A DNA stretch of 6,824 nt from Phycisphaerae bacterium (GTDB taxonomy: Bacteria; Planctomycetota; Phycisphaerae; Phycisphaerales; SM1A02), in the NCBI GenBank assembly GCA_002690755.1, contig NZFT01000127.1:1-6824 (forward strand), given 5' to 3'. Of this stretch, positions 1 through 5,995 are shown piece after piece (the stretch's first letter is position 1; each line of letters starts with the position of its first letter). The notes under the pieces are model-generated. The model did no database searches and was not told the DNA's origin. It worked only from the letters and a program-made list of their open reading frames with translations. The translations under genes were made by a program, and so were the position numbers.

Positions 1-1841
1 AAGCCGACGAGGAATCCGAAGACCAGCCGCGACGCGAGCGCAAGCCGGGCGGACTCCGAAACATCAAGGTCGCAACCCGCGGGGTCGGATTCGCCGGTGA
101 CGGTGGCATGTTCGGCCTCGAGGGGGACGTGGTGGGCACCGCGGTGGTCGTCGAGGATCGACTCGTGGGTTCGCTCCAGACGCTCGACGGACGGTTCGTC
201 CCCTTCGAACTCGTGCCTCGGATGCCCGAGGAGACGAGCGAGGAGATGGGAGACGAGGAATCCGAGGACACCGAAGCGGACGACGCGACCGAAGACGACG
301 GCAACGAGATCGAGGCGCTCGAGCCCCTGCCGGTTCCGCTCGGCGCCTACGGACGAATCGAACCACTGCGACAGCGCAACGTGCTGATCCGGGACGCGAC
401 GATCTGGACCGCCGGAGACGCGGGCGTGATCGAGGGCGGCGACCTGCTGGTCGTCGACGGCCGGATCGCCGCCGTGGGAATCGATCTCGACGTTCCCTAC
501 GACGTGACCATGGTGGACGGCACCGGGCTGCACCTCACGCCCGGACTCATCGACTGCCACAGCCACACCGGCATCTCCGGTGGCGTCAACGAAGGTGGTC
601 AGACCAACACCGCGGAGGTCCGGATCGGCGACGTCATCGATCCCGACGACATCGACTTCTTCCGGCAGCTCGCCGGTGGACTCACCGCCGCGAACCAGCT
701 CCACGGTTCGGCGAACCCGATCGGCGGACAGAACTCGGTGGTCAAGCTCCGCTGGGGCGGGACGGTCGAGGACATGAAGTTCGAAGGTGCGAAGCCGGGA
801 ATCAAGTTCGCTCTGGGCGAGAACGTCAAGCGGGGCGGTGGATATCCCGACACCCGGATGGGCGTCGCCGCGTTCATCGAGGATGCCTTTCAGGCCGCGC
901 TCGAATACGACGCCGCCCGTGACGCGTTCGCTGCGCTTCCTCCCGAGGAGCAGGCCCGACGATCCCCGCCGCGCCCCGACTTCGAACTCGACGCCGTGGT
1001 CGAGATCCTCGATGGCGACCGGATCATCCACTGCCACAGCTACCGTCAGGACGAGATCCTGATGCTCCTCCGCCTCTGCGAGCGATACGGCGTGCGGATC
1101 GGCACGCTCCAGCACATCCTCGAGGGGTACAAGGTCGCGGACGAGATCGCCGCACACGGCGCGGGCGCGAGCAGTTTCAGCGACTGGTGGGCCTACAAGA
1201 TGGAGGTGATGGACGCCATCCCGCACAACGGCGCGCTGATGAACGAGGTCGGCGTCCTGGTCTCGTTCAACTCCGACGACGACGAACTCGCGACCCGGAT
1301 GAACGACGAAGCCGCGAAGGCCGTTCGCTGGGGCGGACTCGATCCCCACGATGCGCTGAAGTTCGTCACGATCAATCCCGCCCGCCAGCTTCGAATCGAC
1401 GACCGCGTCGGCTCGCTCGAAGCCGGCAAGGACGCCGATTTCGTGATCTGGAACGCCGCACCGCTCTCGAGCTACGCACGATGCGAGGAGACGTGGATCG
1501 ACGGCATCCGCTACTACGATCGCGACGAGGCGGCGGAGCTCCACGCCGAAGCCATGCTGGAACGCGGCAGGCTCCTCGCCAAGGCATCCGGCGGTGCGTC
1601 CGACGACGAACCGGAGGCCGACCAACGGCCCGGCCGCCGCGGTCGTCCGACCGGCCTGCTCGCCAGGATGCTCCAGGATCGCGAGAACCTGCTCCTGGAG
1701 CGGGTCGCCCGGGGCGACGATCCCGCGGCGATCAAGGCCGGGGAATGCGGATGCGGTTCAGCCTCGATGATCGAACTCGCCCGGAGCCTCGCCCGGGATC
1801 GCGCCCGTCTCGAAACGCTCGAATCGGAGAAATCCCGATGA
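1..1841 (+). CDS. Metal-dependent amidohydrolase (imidazolonepropionase-like), 5' end outside the window
   Basis: The reading frame is open from base 3 with no stop, so the gene starts upstream; the ATG at 108 is internal. Residues below count from the first whole codon (612 present). After about 70 residues of unassigned beta-rich sequence comes an acidic linker (76-107, 18 of 32 residues D/E), then the amidohydrolase composite beta domain (NVLIRDATIW...) and the TIM barrel. All metal-site motifs are visible: HSH (H186, H188) after TPGLID, a conserved Lys in KFALGEN (K268), H345 in HCHSYR, H371 in LQHILEG and D425 in FNSDDDEL. The barrel closes with the usual SLEAGKDADFVIWN segment. A C-terminal tail of about 80 residues is basic, then helical, and contains ECGCG (C582, C584). 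The family hydrolyses C-N bonds of cyclic amides or acyl-amino acids; the substrate here is unknown. It is coupled to the next gene by ATGA. Export is inferred from that gene's signal peptide, since this N-terminus is missing. Confidence 0.9.
   Translation, partial: ADEESEDQPRRERKPGGLRNIKVATRGVGFAGDGGMFGLEGDVVGTAVVVEDRLVGSLQTLDGRFVPFELVPRMPEETSEEMGDEESEDTEADDATEDDGNEIEALEPLPVPLGAYGRIEPLRQRNVLIRDATIWTAGDAGVIEGGDLLVVDGRIAAVGIDLDVPYDVTMVDGTGLHLTPGLIDCHSHTGISGGVNEGGQTNTAEVRIGDVIDPDDIDFFRQLAGGLTAANQLHGSANPIGGQNSVVKLRWGGTVEDMKFEGAKPGIKFALGENVKRGGGYPDTRMGVAAFIEDAFQAALEYDAARDAFAALPPEEQARRSPPRPDFELDAVVEILDGDRIIHCHSYRQDEILMLLRLCERYGVRIGTLQHILEGYKVADEIAAHGAGASSFSDWWAYKMEVMDAIPHNGALMNEVGVLVSFNSDDDELATRMNDEAAKAVRWGGLDPHDALKFVTINPARQLRIDDRVGSLEAGKDADFVIWNAAPLSSYARCEETWIDGIRYYDRDEAAELHAEAMLERGRLLAKASGGASDDEPEADQRPGRRGRPTGLLARMLQDRENLLLERVARGDDPAAIKAGECGCGSASMIELARSLARDRARLETLESEKSR
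1826..1830 (+). promoter_or_regulatory. Ribosome binding site of the second amidohydrolase gene
   Basis: GGAGA lies 7 nt before the ATG at 1838, inside the last codons of the upstream gene. It fixes the start at the ATGA overlap (ATG 1838-1840, TGA 1839-1841) although the frame stays open further upstream. The arrangement suggests translational coupling and roughly matched production of the two proteins. Confidence 0.7.
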
Positions 1842-3175
1842 AGTCTCCCACCCCGTTCATCTCGATCACCGCGACGTTCGCGATCGCGGCGTCCGTCTCC
1901 GGGCAGTCGGCGCAGGTTCCCGCCCCGCCCCAGACCGAGTCGCTGCTCATCCACAACGCGACCGTGCATGCGGTCTCCGACGACCATCCCACGGCGATCG
2001 ACGCCGGCTGGGTCCGATTCGAAGACGGACGGATCGTCTCGATGGGTGAGGGCGAACCGCCGCAGACCGCCCTCGACGACGCCAGGCACATCGACGCCGA
2101 AGGCCTGAGTCTCGTTCCCGGATTCATCTCCGGACCGAGCCAGATCGGCCTGCTCGAAGTCGAACAAGTGAGCGCGACCGACGACCGCCGGGAAGGCGCA
2201 AGCCGAAGTCCCGAAGCGGCGGCGTGGATCGCGGTCAATCCCGACAGCGACCTCATTCCGGTCGCCCGTTCCGGCGGCGTCCTGCACACCCTGGCGATGC
2301 CGATCGGCGGAACCATTCCGGGCAGAGCCAGCGTGCTGCGGATGGATGGCTGGACGACCGAGGATCTCGCGCTGGTCCGGGATGCGGGCGTGATCGTGAG
2401 CTGGCCGATGGCCGCGCCGATCCGCGCTTCCTGGATGCGTCGCGGCAGTGGCAGTCAGCGACAGAGCATCGAAGCCAGACTCAAGGCGATCGATACGTGG
2501 TTCGACGACGCCGAGGCGTGGGCGGACGCTCGCGCCGCGGACGAGACCACGCCCACGGATCTCCGGTTCGTCGCCATGCAGCGGGTGCTCGAAGGTGAAC
2601 GACCCGTCTTCATCCGGGCCGATTCCCGGGGGCAGATCGAAACCTCGCTCGCCTGGGCCGCGGCTCGTGACCTTCGGCCCGTGATCGTCGGCGGCAGCGC
2701 CGCCGCGGAGTGCATCCCGATCCTCCAACGGACCAATGCCTCGGTCATCCTGACCCGCGTCCATCGGCTCCCGCCGTCTCGTCACCACGCGGTCGATCGA
2801 TGCTTCACCGTCGCCAACGCCCTCGAAGCGGCGGGCGTGCCCTTCGCGATCGGCGCCGAAGACGAACCCGCCCATGAACGCGAGATCGCTCACAATGCGG
2901 CGACCGCGGCGGCCCACGGGCTTTCAAGAGAAGCTGCGCTCCGCGCCATCACCCGAGGACCGGCCGAGATCATCGGGGTCGGCGACCGACTCGGATCGAT
3001 CCAGTCCGGCCGCAGCGCGACGTTCTTCCTGTGCGAAGGCGATCCACTCGAGGTCGTGAATCAACCCATGCGGGCCTGGATCGACGGGCGTGAGCTCGAC
3101 CTCGGTGACCGACAGAAGCGGCTCTACGACAAGTACCGGGAGAAGTACCGCCAGAAGGGGATCATCGACGGCTGA
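1838..3175 (+). CDS. Secreted, degenerate amidohydrolase-fold protein lacking all metal ligands
   Basis: 445 residues. The start is set by GGAGA and by an N-terminal signal peptide (MKSP, hydrophobic 7-20, probable cleavage near G22/Q23), so the protein is exported. The amidohydrolase layout is intact: a composite beta domain (ESLLIHNATVHAV), the LVPGFI strand, the barrel, and the closing GDRLGSIQSGRSATFFLCEGDPL segment. Aligned by eye with the upstream protein, each ligand is replaced: HxH becomes P100 and Q102, the third His becomes R260 (IRADSRGQI), the fourth becomes G286 (IVGGSAAAE), and the Asp becomes E341 (GAEDE). No counterpart of the conserved Lys is seen. I infer it is not a metallohydrolase and acts as a structural, regulatory or binding partner of the upstream enzyme. 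It is not a decayed gene: the frame is intact over 1.3 kb and the fold signatures are kept. The tail (RLYDKYREKYRQKG) is highly charged. Confidence 0.88.
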   Translation: MKSPTPFISITATFAIAASVSGQSAQVPAPPQTESLLIHNATVHAVSDDHPTAIDAGWVRFEDGRIVSMGEGEPPQTALDDARHIDAEGLSLVPGFISGPSQIGLLEVEQVSATDDRREGASRSPEAAAWIAVNPDSDLIPVARSGGVLHTLAMPIGGTIPGRASVLRMDGWTTEDLALVRDAGVIVSWPMAAPIRASWMRRGSGSQRQSIEARLKAIDTWFDDAEAWADARAADETTPTDLRFVAMQRVLEGERPVFIRADSRGQIETSLAWAAARDLRPVIVGGSAAAECIPILQRTNASVILTRVHRLPPSRHHAVDRCFTVANALEAAGVPFAIGAEDEPAHEREIAHNAATAAAHGLSREAALRAITRGPAEIIGVGDRLGSIQSGRSATFFLCEGDPLEVVNQPMRAWIDGRELDLGDRQKRLYDKYREKYRQKGIIDG

Positions 3176-3184
3176 ATCGCAGGA

Positions 3185-3697
3185 TCAGTCTTCGAGCGGG
3201 ACCGGGAGATCGAATCCCCTCGACTGGCTCAAGATCGCACCGTCCCGTCCCTGATAGGAGACGTCGATGCGGAGCCGTCTTCCCGCGACCACGTTGGGCA
3301 GGGTGACGTCGATCGGTACGAGATAACAGCCGGTCACCCGTTCGAAGTGCGCCATCGACGTCGATCGGTCGTCGATCGAGATCCGCTCGACCACGGGGTC
3401 GTCGTTCTCATCCTCGCGGCTCACCGCGACTTCGAGCGTGCCGCATCCCTTCGTGGTGTCACCGTCCGCGTCGATGAAACGCACGCGGACCTCCAACGGC
3501 CGGCGACCATCGTCGCCCGCACGCCCGACCCGCGTGAGATCCGAGATCTGCATCTCCGTCGGCCACCACGGCCAGGCGAGGTCGTTTCGCGCCGATGTCT
3601 TGTTGGGCGAGCACGCGAATGCCGCCAGGACGATCGAAAGGACCGACAGGAGCGCCACGCCCGAACGCGATCGATGTTCAGGGACGGTGCCGATCAT
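3185..3697 (-). CDS. Putative lipoprotein, function unknown
   Basis: 170 residues. The N-terminus has basic residues (R9, R11), a hydrophobic run from V14 to F27, and AFAC with Cys at 29 followed by S-P-N, so it is a probable lipoprotein signal; the lipobox is imperfect because Ala sits at -3. The mature part opens with a Trp/Pro-rich stretch (WPWWPTEMQISDLTRVG), followed by alternating strands typical of a beta sandwich (LEVRVRFIDADGDT, CGTLEVAVSRED, GCYLVPIDVTLP, RLRIDVSYQGRDGA). C85 and C124 could form a disulfide. I cannot assign a domain family; it resembles planctomycete envelope proteins I have seen, which is recognition and not evidence. Its ATG lies 20 nt inside the 3' end of the upstream small gene, implying cotranscription. 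A GTG at codon 14 would avoid the overlap but would remove the charged n-region, so the ATG is preferred. No strong Shine-Dalgarno is visible. Confidence 0.75.
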   Translation of the reverse strand: MIGTVPEHRSRSGVALLSVLSIVLAAFACSPNKTSARNDLAWPWWPTEMQISDLTRVGRAGDDGRRPLEVRVRFIDADGDTTKGCGTLEVAVSREDENDDPVVERISIDDRSTSMAHFERVTGCYLVPIDVTLPNVVAGRRLRIDVSYQGRDGAILSQSRGFDLPVPLED

Positions 3698-3998
3698 CCA
3701 GTTCCAACTCGGTGGGGTTCCGGGGAGCCGGCGTCTCGGATGGCTCGCTCAGATCCTCGATCAACGTGTAATGATCGAGATTCAGGGTGGTGATCTCACC
3801 ACTGTCCAGTTCGATCTCGAGGCGGTCGAGCCACAGCCGATCGTCCTTGGCGTGGGCGTACCACGAGCCGGTCTGGGATTGTCGGTAACGAAGGACCCGG
3901 CCCTCGCAGGTGGTCGACCAGACGCCGTTGGTCTGGGGAACCTGTTGGGTGACCCGCACGCGGGTCCCTTGATCGAGGATGGATGATTCGAGTGCCAT
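3678..3998 (-). CDS. Small conserved hypothetical protein, predicted beta-rich
   Basis: 106 residues, no signal peptide or membrane segment, so probably cytoplasmic. From residue 11 the sequence alternates as beta strands: TRVRVTQQV, VWSTTCEGRVLRYRQ, the motif TGSWYAHAKDDRLWLDRLEI (43-62), then GEITTLNLDHYTLIEDL. The tail from residue 84 is polar, proline-containing and probably disordered. The pattern suggests a small SH3-like or barrel fold, and the SWYAHAKDD-LWLDRL core matches a family I recall in planctomycetes with no assigned role. The gene lies 52 nt downstream of the M16 gene's stop and overlaps the lipoprotein gene by 20 nt. It has no Shine-Dalgarno, but a TATACT hexamer sits 9 nt before the ATG, suggesting its own promoter and a leaderless or nearly leaderless message. 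No function is proposed. Confidence 0.78.
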   Translation of the reverse strand: MALESSILDQGTRVRVTQQVPQTNGVWSTTCEGRVLRYRQSQTGSWYAHAKDDRLWLDRLEIELDSGEITTLNLDHYTLIEDLSEPSETPAPRNPTELELDDRHRP

Positions 3999-4007
3999 GA
4001 CGGTGCG

Positions 4008-4013
4008 AGTATA
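4008..4013 (-). promoter_or_regulatory. Candidate -10 element (TATACT) for the small conserved gene
   Basis: On the minus strand GTATACT ends 9 nt before the ATG at 3998. TATACT matches five of six bases of the TATAAT consensus and stands out in GC-rich sequence. At this distance transcription would start within about 3 nt of the ATG, consistent with the missing Shine-Dalgarno. No convincing -35 hexamer lies 16-18 nt upstream. Confidence 0.4.
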
Positions 4014-4050
4014 CGCGGTGACGGATCATTCGAGGCCCGGGTTCGGACCA

Positions 4051-5325
4051 TCAGCTCGCGGTACCACCTGCTTCGGCGATCACGTCCGCCGGGCCAAGGA
4101 GGCATCGACTGGCTTGCGCTCGCCATGAAGGGCCCATCCGGGTCGAGACCACGCGGCGGACGTCGTCGGCGCCGATGCCGTCGAATTCCGTGAGCAGATC
4201 CGCCGTCGACCGGGCGTGCCCTCTTCTGAAGACATCGAGTGCGAGCTGCCGCGCCCGCGCGGGACCGTGTTCCTGCTGCATCAGTCCTCCCGCGCGGAGT
4301 CCCACCGCGATCCGGGTGACCTCCTCGTCGGTCGGGCCGGCGTCGAATTCCTGAAGGACCGCATCGATCCGTTCGAGGGTCTCCGCGACCCGCTCCGGCG
4401 TGGTGCCGGCGGAGATGGTGCAGGCGCCGAGTGCGAAGCCTTCGGAGTAACGGGCCGACACCGAATAGGCGAGTCCGCGTCGTTCGCGAACGTCGAGGAA
4501 CAACCGACTCGAACTCCCGCCTCCGAGCACGCCGATCGCGGTTCGGAACGCGAGCTGATCAGGGTCGGAGGCGATCGGCCCCGTCAGCCCGATGCCCACG
4601 TGGACCTGTGAAGTCTCTCGCTCGATGAGGAGCTCGCCGCCGGCCGCGGCGCCCGCCGGCTCCGGCGTCGGGCCGGTCCCTTGCCAGTCCGCACATCGCG
4701 CCTCGAGCAGTTCGATCACTCGATCGTGGTCCACGTCCCCCGCGATGGCGAGAATCGATCCTTCCGGCCGGGCGACCTCGTCCCAGTGCGTCCGCAGATC
4801 AGCGTGGGTCGCCGCCTCGAGGTGATCCTTGATGCCGAGGCCATGGCGATTGAAGGGAGCGGGGAACCGAATCTCGTCGAGCCTGATCCCCGCGTAGGAC
4901 GCGGGATCGTCCTCGACGCCCGAGAGTTCCTGAAGACAGAGGGATCGGACGGCATCGAGGGCGGCTTCGGGGAACCGAGGGCGGCGGACGAGATCCACGA
5001 GCCGATCGAGGCCCGCGAGAAGCTCGCCGCCCGCCATCGTCGCGTTCACGTGCTGGTGATAGGTGTCGGCGATGACCGATCGACGCATGCCGAGCCGATC
5101 GAGGGCGTCGGAGAATCCACGGCTGTCGAATTCACCGGCGCCACGAAGGAGGAACTCGGAGAGCATCGTCCCCCAGCCGTCGCCGCGACCCAGTGGATCG
5201 CAGGCGCTTCCTCCCGGGACCAGCCAGGTGACGCTCGCCGAACGCTGGGAGGGATTTCGCTCCGTGACGACCTGAAGGCCGTTGTCGAGTCGAGTGGAAC
5301 GAAGAGGGCTTGTGGTCTGGGTCAT
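4051..5325 (-). CDS. M16 (insulinase-fold) peptidase homologue without the HXXEH zinc motif
   Basis: 424 residues with no signal peptide, so cytoplasmic: one M16 half-unit of two about 200-residue domains. The start fits, since the family opens with a strand like RSTRLDNGLQVVTERNP (10-25). Where active M16 proteases have HFLEH, this protein has TMLSE (53-57, within GWGTMLSEFLLRGAG), so both His and the catalytic Glu are gone. The distal Glu ligand persists (E133, 76 residues on, in LQELSGVEDDP). The C-terminal domain carries GGGSSSRLF and the Arg/Tyr substrate pair R280 and Y287, spaced 7 as in insulin-degrading enzyme. Together these mark an R/Y-type subunit of a heterodimeric M16B protease, or a planctomycete subfamily with another role. 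Its expected HXXEH partner is not next to it: the downstream gene is a 106-residue protein and the upstream neighbour diverges. Alternatively it is a non-enzymatic, core-protein-like homologue. Family assignment is firm; activity is probably lost alone. Confidence 0.9.
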   Translation of the reverse strand: MTQTTSPLRSTRLDNGLQVVTERNPSQRSASVTWLVPGGSACDPLGRGDGWGTMLSEFLLRGAGEFDSRGFSDALDRLGMRRSVIADTYHQHVNATMAGGELLAGLDRLVDLVRRPRFPEAALDAVRSLCLQELSGVEDDPASYAGIRLDEIRFPAPFNRHGLGIKDHLEAATHADLRTHWDEVARPEGSILAIAGDVDHDRVIELLEARCADWQGTGPTPEPAGAAAGGELLIERETSQVHVGIGLTGPIASDPDQLAFRTAIGVLGGGSSSRLFLDVRERRGLAYSVSARYSEGFALGACTISAGTTPERVAETLERIDAVLQEFDAGPTDEEVTRIAVGLRAGGLMQQEHGPARARQLALDVFRRGHARSTADLLTEFDGIGADDVRRVVSTRMGPSWRAQASRCLLGPADVIAEAGGTAS

Positions 5326-5334
5326 CGTTTTCGA

Positions 5335-5340
5335 AGGGTA
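5335..5340 (-). promoter_or_regulatory. Candidate -10-like element (TACCCT) for the M16 gene
   Basis: On the minus strand GTACCCT ends 9 nt before the ATG at 5325. It fits only the loose TAnnnT pattern. It is listed because closely related heptamers occur at almost the same place before the small conserved gene (GTATACT) and dapB (GTACCCT). No Shine-Dalgarno precedes the ATG. Confidence 0.25.
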
Positions 5341-5535
5341 CCCGTGTCAACCTCGGGTCGTCGTCCGAAAACAAGTGCATTTGCCCGTACGACTCGAATG
5401 ACCCGTCGTCTCGCAGAGGCATGAACCCCATTCCATCTGATTCGATCCGGTCCGCCTGGACGATGTTCGATGTCGCTTGATGGAGCGGAGGACACGCTCG
5501 CGGAATCAACGGAGATTCACGGCGGACGGAGGCCT

Positions 5536-5541
5536 GGAAGG
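5536..5541 (+). promoter_or_regulatory. Ribosome binding site deciding the membrane protein start
   Basis: GGAAGG is separated by 10 nt from the ATG at 5552. It favours this ATG over one 75 nt upstream (5477), which would add an arginine-rich leader ahead of the membrane segment and has no comparable site. Confidence 0.5.
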
Positions 5542-5551
5542 ACGGACGACG

Positions 5552-5995
5552 ATGCGATCCACCCTCAACCTGCTGACCATCCTGACGCTCGGAATCCTGA
5601 TTCTCGGTGGGTGGCGGGTCTATGCCGATGCGAGACAGGAAGACCGGATGATCTCGATCGCCCGGATCGCGAAGGAGCGACTCCATTCTGAGATCCGACT
5701 CCGCAGTGCGCTCGACGGCAATGCCGTGACCACTCAGGGATGGGTGCGCGACGTTCCGATCGAGTGGTTCCATCCGGTGCCGATGAATCCCTGGTTCGAA
5801 TCGACGGACCGCCCGTGGCTCGAGGTCGCGGCACCGCGGGACGGGCGACGACGTGAACCACGGGAAATCGCGATCAGCCGACCCGATCAGGCCGCCTGGT
5901 GGTTCAACCCCGGAAACGGTGAAGTTCGTGCCAGAGTTCCCCAGCTCGCCACCTCCGCGGCGACCCAGGCGCTCTACGACCTCGTCAATCACTGA
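5552..5995 (+). CDS. Single-pass membrane protein with pilin-like architecture, function unknown
   Basis: 147 residues. A short n-region (MRSTLN) precedes one hydrophobic helix (about 5-20, LLTILTLGILILGG). The helix runs on as a charged amphipathic segment to about residue 55 (EDRMISIARIAKERLHSEIRL), followed by a small C-terminal domain. That domain has Pro/Trp-rich turns (PIEWFHPVPMNPWF) and ends with AAWWFNPGNGEVRARVP and ALYDLVN. N-terminal helix, helical spine and small globular head resemble type II secretion pseudopilins, and the Asn-Pro-x-x-Gly-x-x-x-Ala-Arg-Val motif is one I associate with pilin-like planctomycete proteins. The classical G/A-F-T-x-x-E processing site is absent, so it may simply be an inner-membrane anchored protein. 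The upstream in-frame ATG at 5477 is rejected because it lacks a ribosome binding site and adds an arginine-rich leader. Its last 11 nt overlap the 3' end of dapB on the other strand. No secretion or pilus genes are nearby. Confidence 0.72.
   Translation: MRSTLNLLTILTLGILILGGWRVYADARQEDRMISIARIAKERLHSEIRLRSALDGNAVTTQGWVRDVPIEWFHPVPMNPWFESTDRPWLEVAAPRDGRRREPREIAISRPDQAAWWFNPGNGEVRARVPQLATSAATQALYDLVNH

Larger units (their letters stand above)
5326..5551. other. Divergent intergenic region between the M16 homologue and the membrane protein
   Basis: This 226-nt stretch separates two divergently transcribed genes and should hold both promoters. Its first part (about 5331-5400) is less GC-rich than the flanks. 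Short open frames crossing it are extensions or antisense shadows of the neighbouring genes. I see no tRNA, no hairpin with a T tract and no long repeat. The only candidates are a -10-like hexamer at 5335-5340 (minus strand) and the GGAAGG ribosome binding site near its right end. Confidence 0.5.

Noticed and set aside
1187..1837. Open frame upstream of the second amidohydrolase, making it look like a 662-residue protein
   Set aside because: The extra 217 codons lie wholly inside the first amidohydrolase in another frame, are arginine-rich with no family features, and would bury the signal peptide. GGAGA and the ATGA overlap place the start at 1838.
1878..1888. GCGATCGC as a possible HIP1 octamer of cyanobacterial type
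   Set aside because: I find the full octamer only once; the excess is of GATC and CGATCG generally, and the genes are not cyanobacterial.
1514..2917. 467-codon open frame on the minus strand across both amidohydrolases
   Set aside because: It is antisense to two well-supported genes. Its protein is Arg/Gly/Asp-rich low-complexity sequence without recognisable motifs, a usual artefact of GC-rich coding DNA.
1838..3175. Second amidohydrolase as a pseudogene
   Set aside because: The frame is intact throughout, with a signal peptide, a good ribosome binding site, preserved fold segments and codon use like its neighbours. Loss of ligands without other decay fits a maintained non-catalytic protein.
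5345..5350. TTGACA on the minus strand upstream of the M16 gene, a perfect -35 hexamer
   Set aside because: With a 16-18 nt spacer the -10 would fall on the M16 start codon, putting the transcription start inside the gene; no good -10 hexamer is found there.
4681..5424. 247-codon plus-strand open frame opposite the M16 gene
   Set aside because: It is a shadow of the M16 coding sequence, with no domain or ribosome binding site.
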